Assembly: GCF_902726565.1 (NCBI RefSeq)
Contig: NZ_CACVAF010000002.1
Span: 1 to 64,000, forward strand
Reading direction: 5' to 3'
Length of the DNA stretch: 64,000 nt
From: Yersinia vastinensis
Lineage (GTDB): Bacteria; Pseudomonadota; Gammaproteobacteria; Enterobacterales; Enterobacteriaceae
Of the stretch, positions 63,292 to 64,000 are shown piece after piece. Position 1 is the first letter of the stretch; each line of letters opens with the position of its first letter. The notes beneath the pieces are model-generated. The model was not told the DNA's origin. It saw only the letters and a program-made list of their open reading frames with translations, and made no database searches. The translations under genes and the position numbers were made by a program.

Positions 63292-64000
63292 ATATATCAG
63301 AACGATGATAATTAGCCTCTTATTCTCCGTATTTTCACTGGCGGCTCCCGCAGCTCACACTGCCGACTCGGTCATGCATATGCCTTTTGAATGGGATGAC
63401 ACTTCAGTACCAGTGGTCAATGTTGAAATCAACGGCATGCGACAAACTTTTATGATCGATACTGGCGCCACCATTGCCCTACATTTATTCAAGGATGTCA
63501 TGGCGCAACTTCCCGGCTTAATACCAGAACCCGGTAAACAGCGCACGACTGACTTGACAGGGAAAATATTTTTAAACGATAAATTCCATATTCCACAACT
63601 TTCGATTAATGGCATGACATTTAAGGATGTGAAAGGAATATCATTGGCTACCCCTCGAGGAATGCCTCTCACATCAGATAGCATCATTCCTCATACCATG
63701 ATGATTGGGTTGGATTTATTCAAGGAAAAGGCGGTGCTTATTGATTACAAAAATCAGCGGCTGTCGGTTGCTGATACTACCCAAGCGTTAGGCATTAATA
63801 TGGCTGATGGATGGATCTCACTGCCGTTACGAATGACGCAAGAAGGGATTGCAATCAACGTGTTGAAGAATTTAAAAGAATACAACATGGTGGTTGATAC
63901 TGGCGCAACCGTCTCTGTATTTTGGAAAGAAAGAATTAAAAACCCGTTTGTTAGCATATCCTGCCAAGAAGTCATGACGGGGATGAAACATGAAGGATGT
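63272..64000 (+). CDS. Tandem retropepsin-like aspartic protease (3' end outside window)
   Basis: ATG 63272, 20 bases inside the exporter end with AAGGA upstream, is open to the window edge (243 codons seen). It has a signal peptide (about 1-31, MIISLLFSVFSLAAPAAHTA) and two aspartic protease loops: IDTGATIAL at 62-70 and VDTGATVSV at 208-216, each in a half-like domain. The first is followed by IGLDLF. A periplasmic protease with two active-site loops in one chain is expected. In the cluster it could process or degrade the exported peptide or provide immunity. Substrate unknown. Confidence 0.85.
   Translation, partial: MLFLSNKYIRTMIISLLFSVFSLAAPAAHTADSVMHMPFEWDDTSVPVVNVEINGMRQTFMIDTGATIALHLFKDVMAQLPGLIPEPGKQRTTDLTGKIFLNDKFHIPQLSINGMTFKDVKGISLATPRGMPLTSDSIIPHTMMIGLDLFKEKAVLIDYKNQRLSVADTTQALGINMADGWISLPLRMTQEGIAINVLKNLKEYNMVVDTGATVSVFWKERIKNPFVSISCQEVMTGMKHEGC

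Overview
The window looks like chromosomal DNA of a Yersinia species, or a very close relative. The gene order icd-rluE-nudJ-mnmA-hflD-purB-phoPQ-roxA, pepT-cobB-nagK-lolEDC, mfd, ycfJ, ndh, ycfP-nagZ-thiK-lpoB-ycfL-hinT is the enterobacterial one. Two features point to Yersinia: an intergenic repeat of a type common in yersiniae, and an XYE-type (Xenorhabdus/Yersinia/Erwinia) modified-peptide locus. The species cannot be fixed without a database search.

Positions 1 to about 28,200 are the right-hand part of a lambdoid siphovirus-type prophage. Its integrase end abuts the 3' end of icd, and its left end lies outside the window. Early-left genes run on the + strand (about 21,030-28,090): many small overlapping genes of unknown function, a Rha-like regulator, then xis and int. 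A cI/cro switch sits at about 20,150-20,990. The - strand carries replication (O-like protein with internal iterons, DnaC-like loader, DnaB-like helicase), a Q antiterminator, a lysis cassette (holin, M15 endolysin, Rz with embedded Rz1), an HNH gene, an HK97-type packaging and head module, and tail genes ending in a tape measure gene cut by the window edge. A -1 frameshift site joins the two tail-assembly chaperone ORFs.

Positions 28,217-58,029 are mostly conserved chromosome: TCA cycle, rRNA/tRNA/ribosome modification, purine synthesis, PhoPQ signalling, lipoprotein sorting, transcription-coupled repair, respiration and cell-wall recycling. Local points of interest are an outer-membrane protein gene between purB and phoP behind a textbook PhoP box, a perfect FNR dyad before ndh, a MITE-like repeat between ndh and its terminator, and an SgrR-type regulator divergent from a shikimate-dehydrogenase-like gene.

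Positions 58,030 to the end hold an AT-rich RiPP cluster. A 51-residue precursor ends in a double-glycine leader and a 12-residue core containing three aromatic-X-X units (WVN, FLN, WSR). It is followed by a radical SAM/SPASM maturase, an HlyD-type adaptor, an ABC exporter with a C39 leader peptidase, and a periplasmic protein with two retropepsin-like domains that runs off the window. Together they would make, trim and export a small cyclophane-bridged peptide, plausibly an antibacterial. This is the most interesting system in the window.
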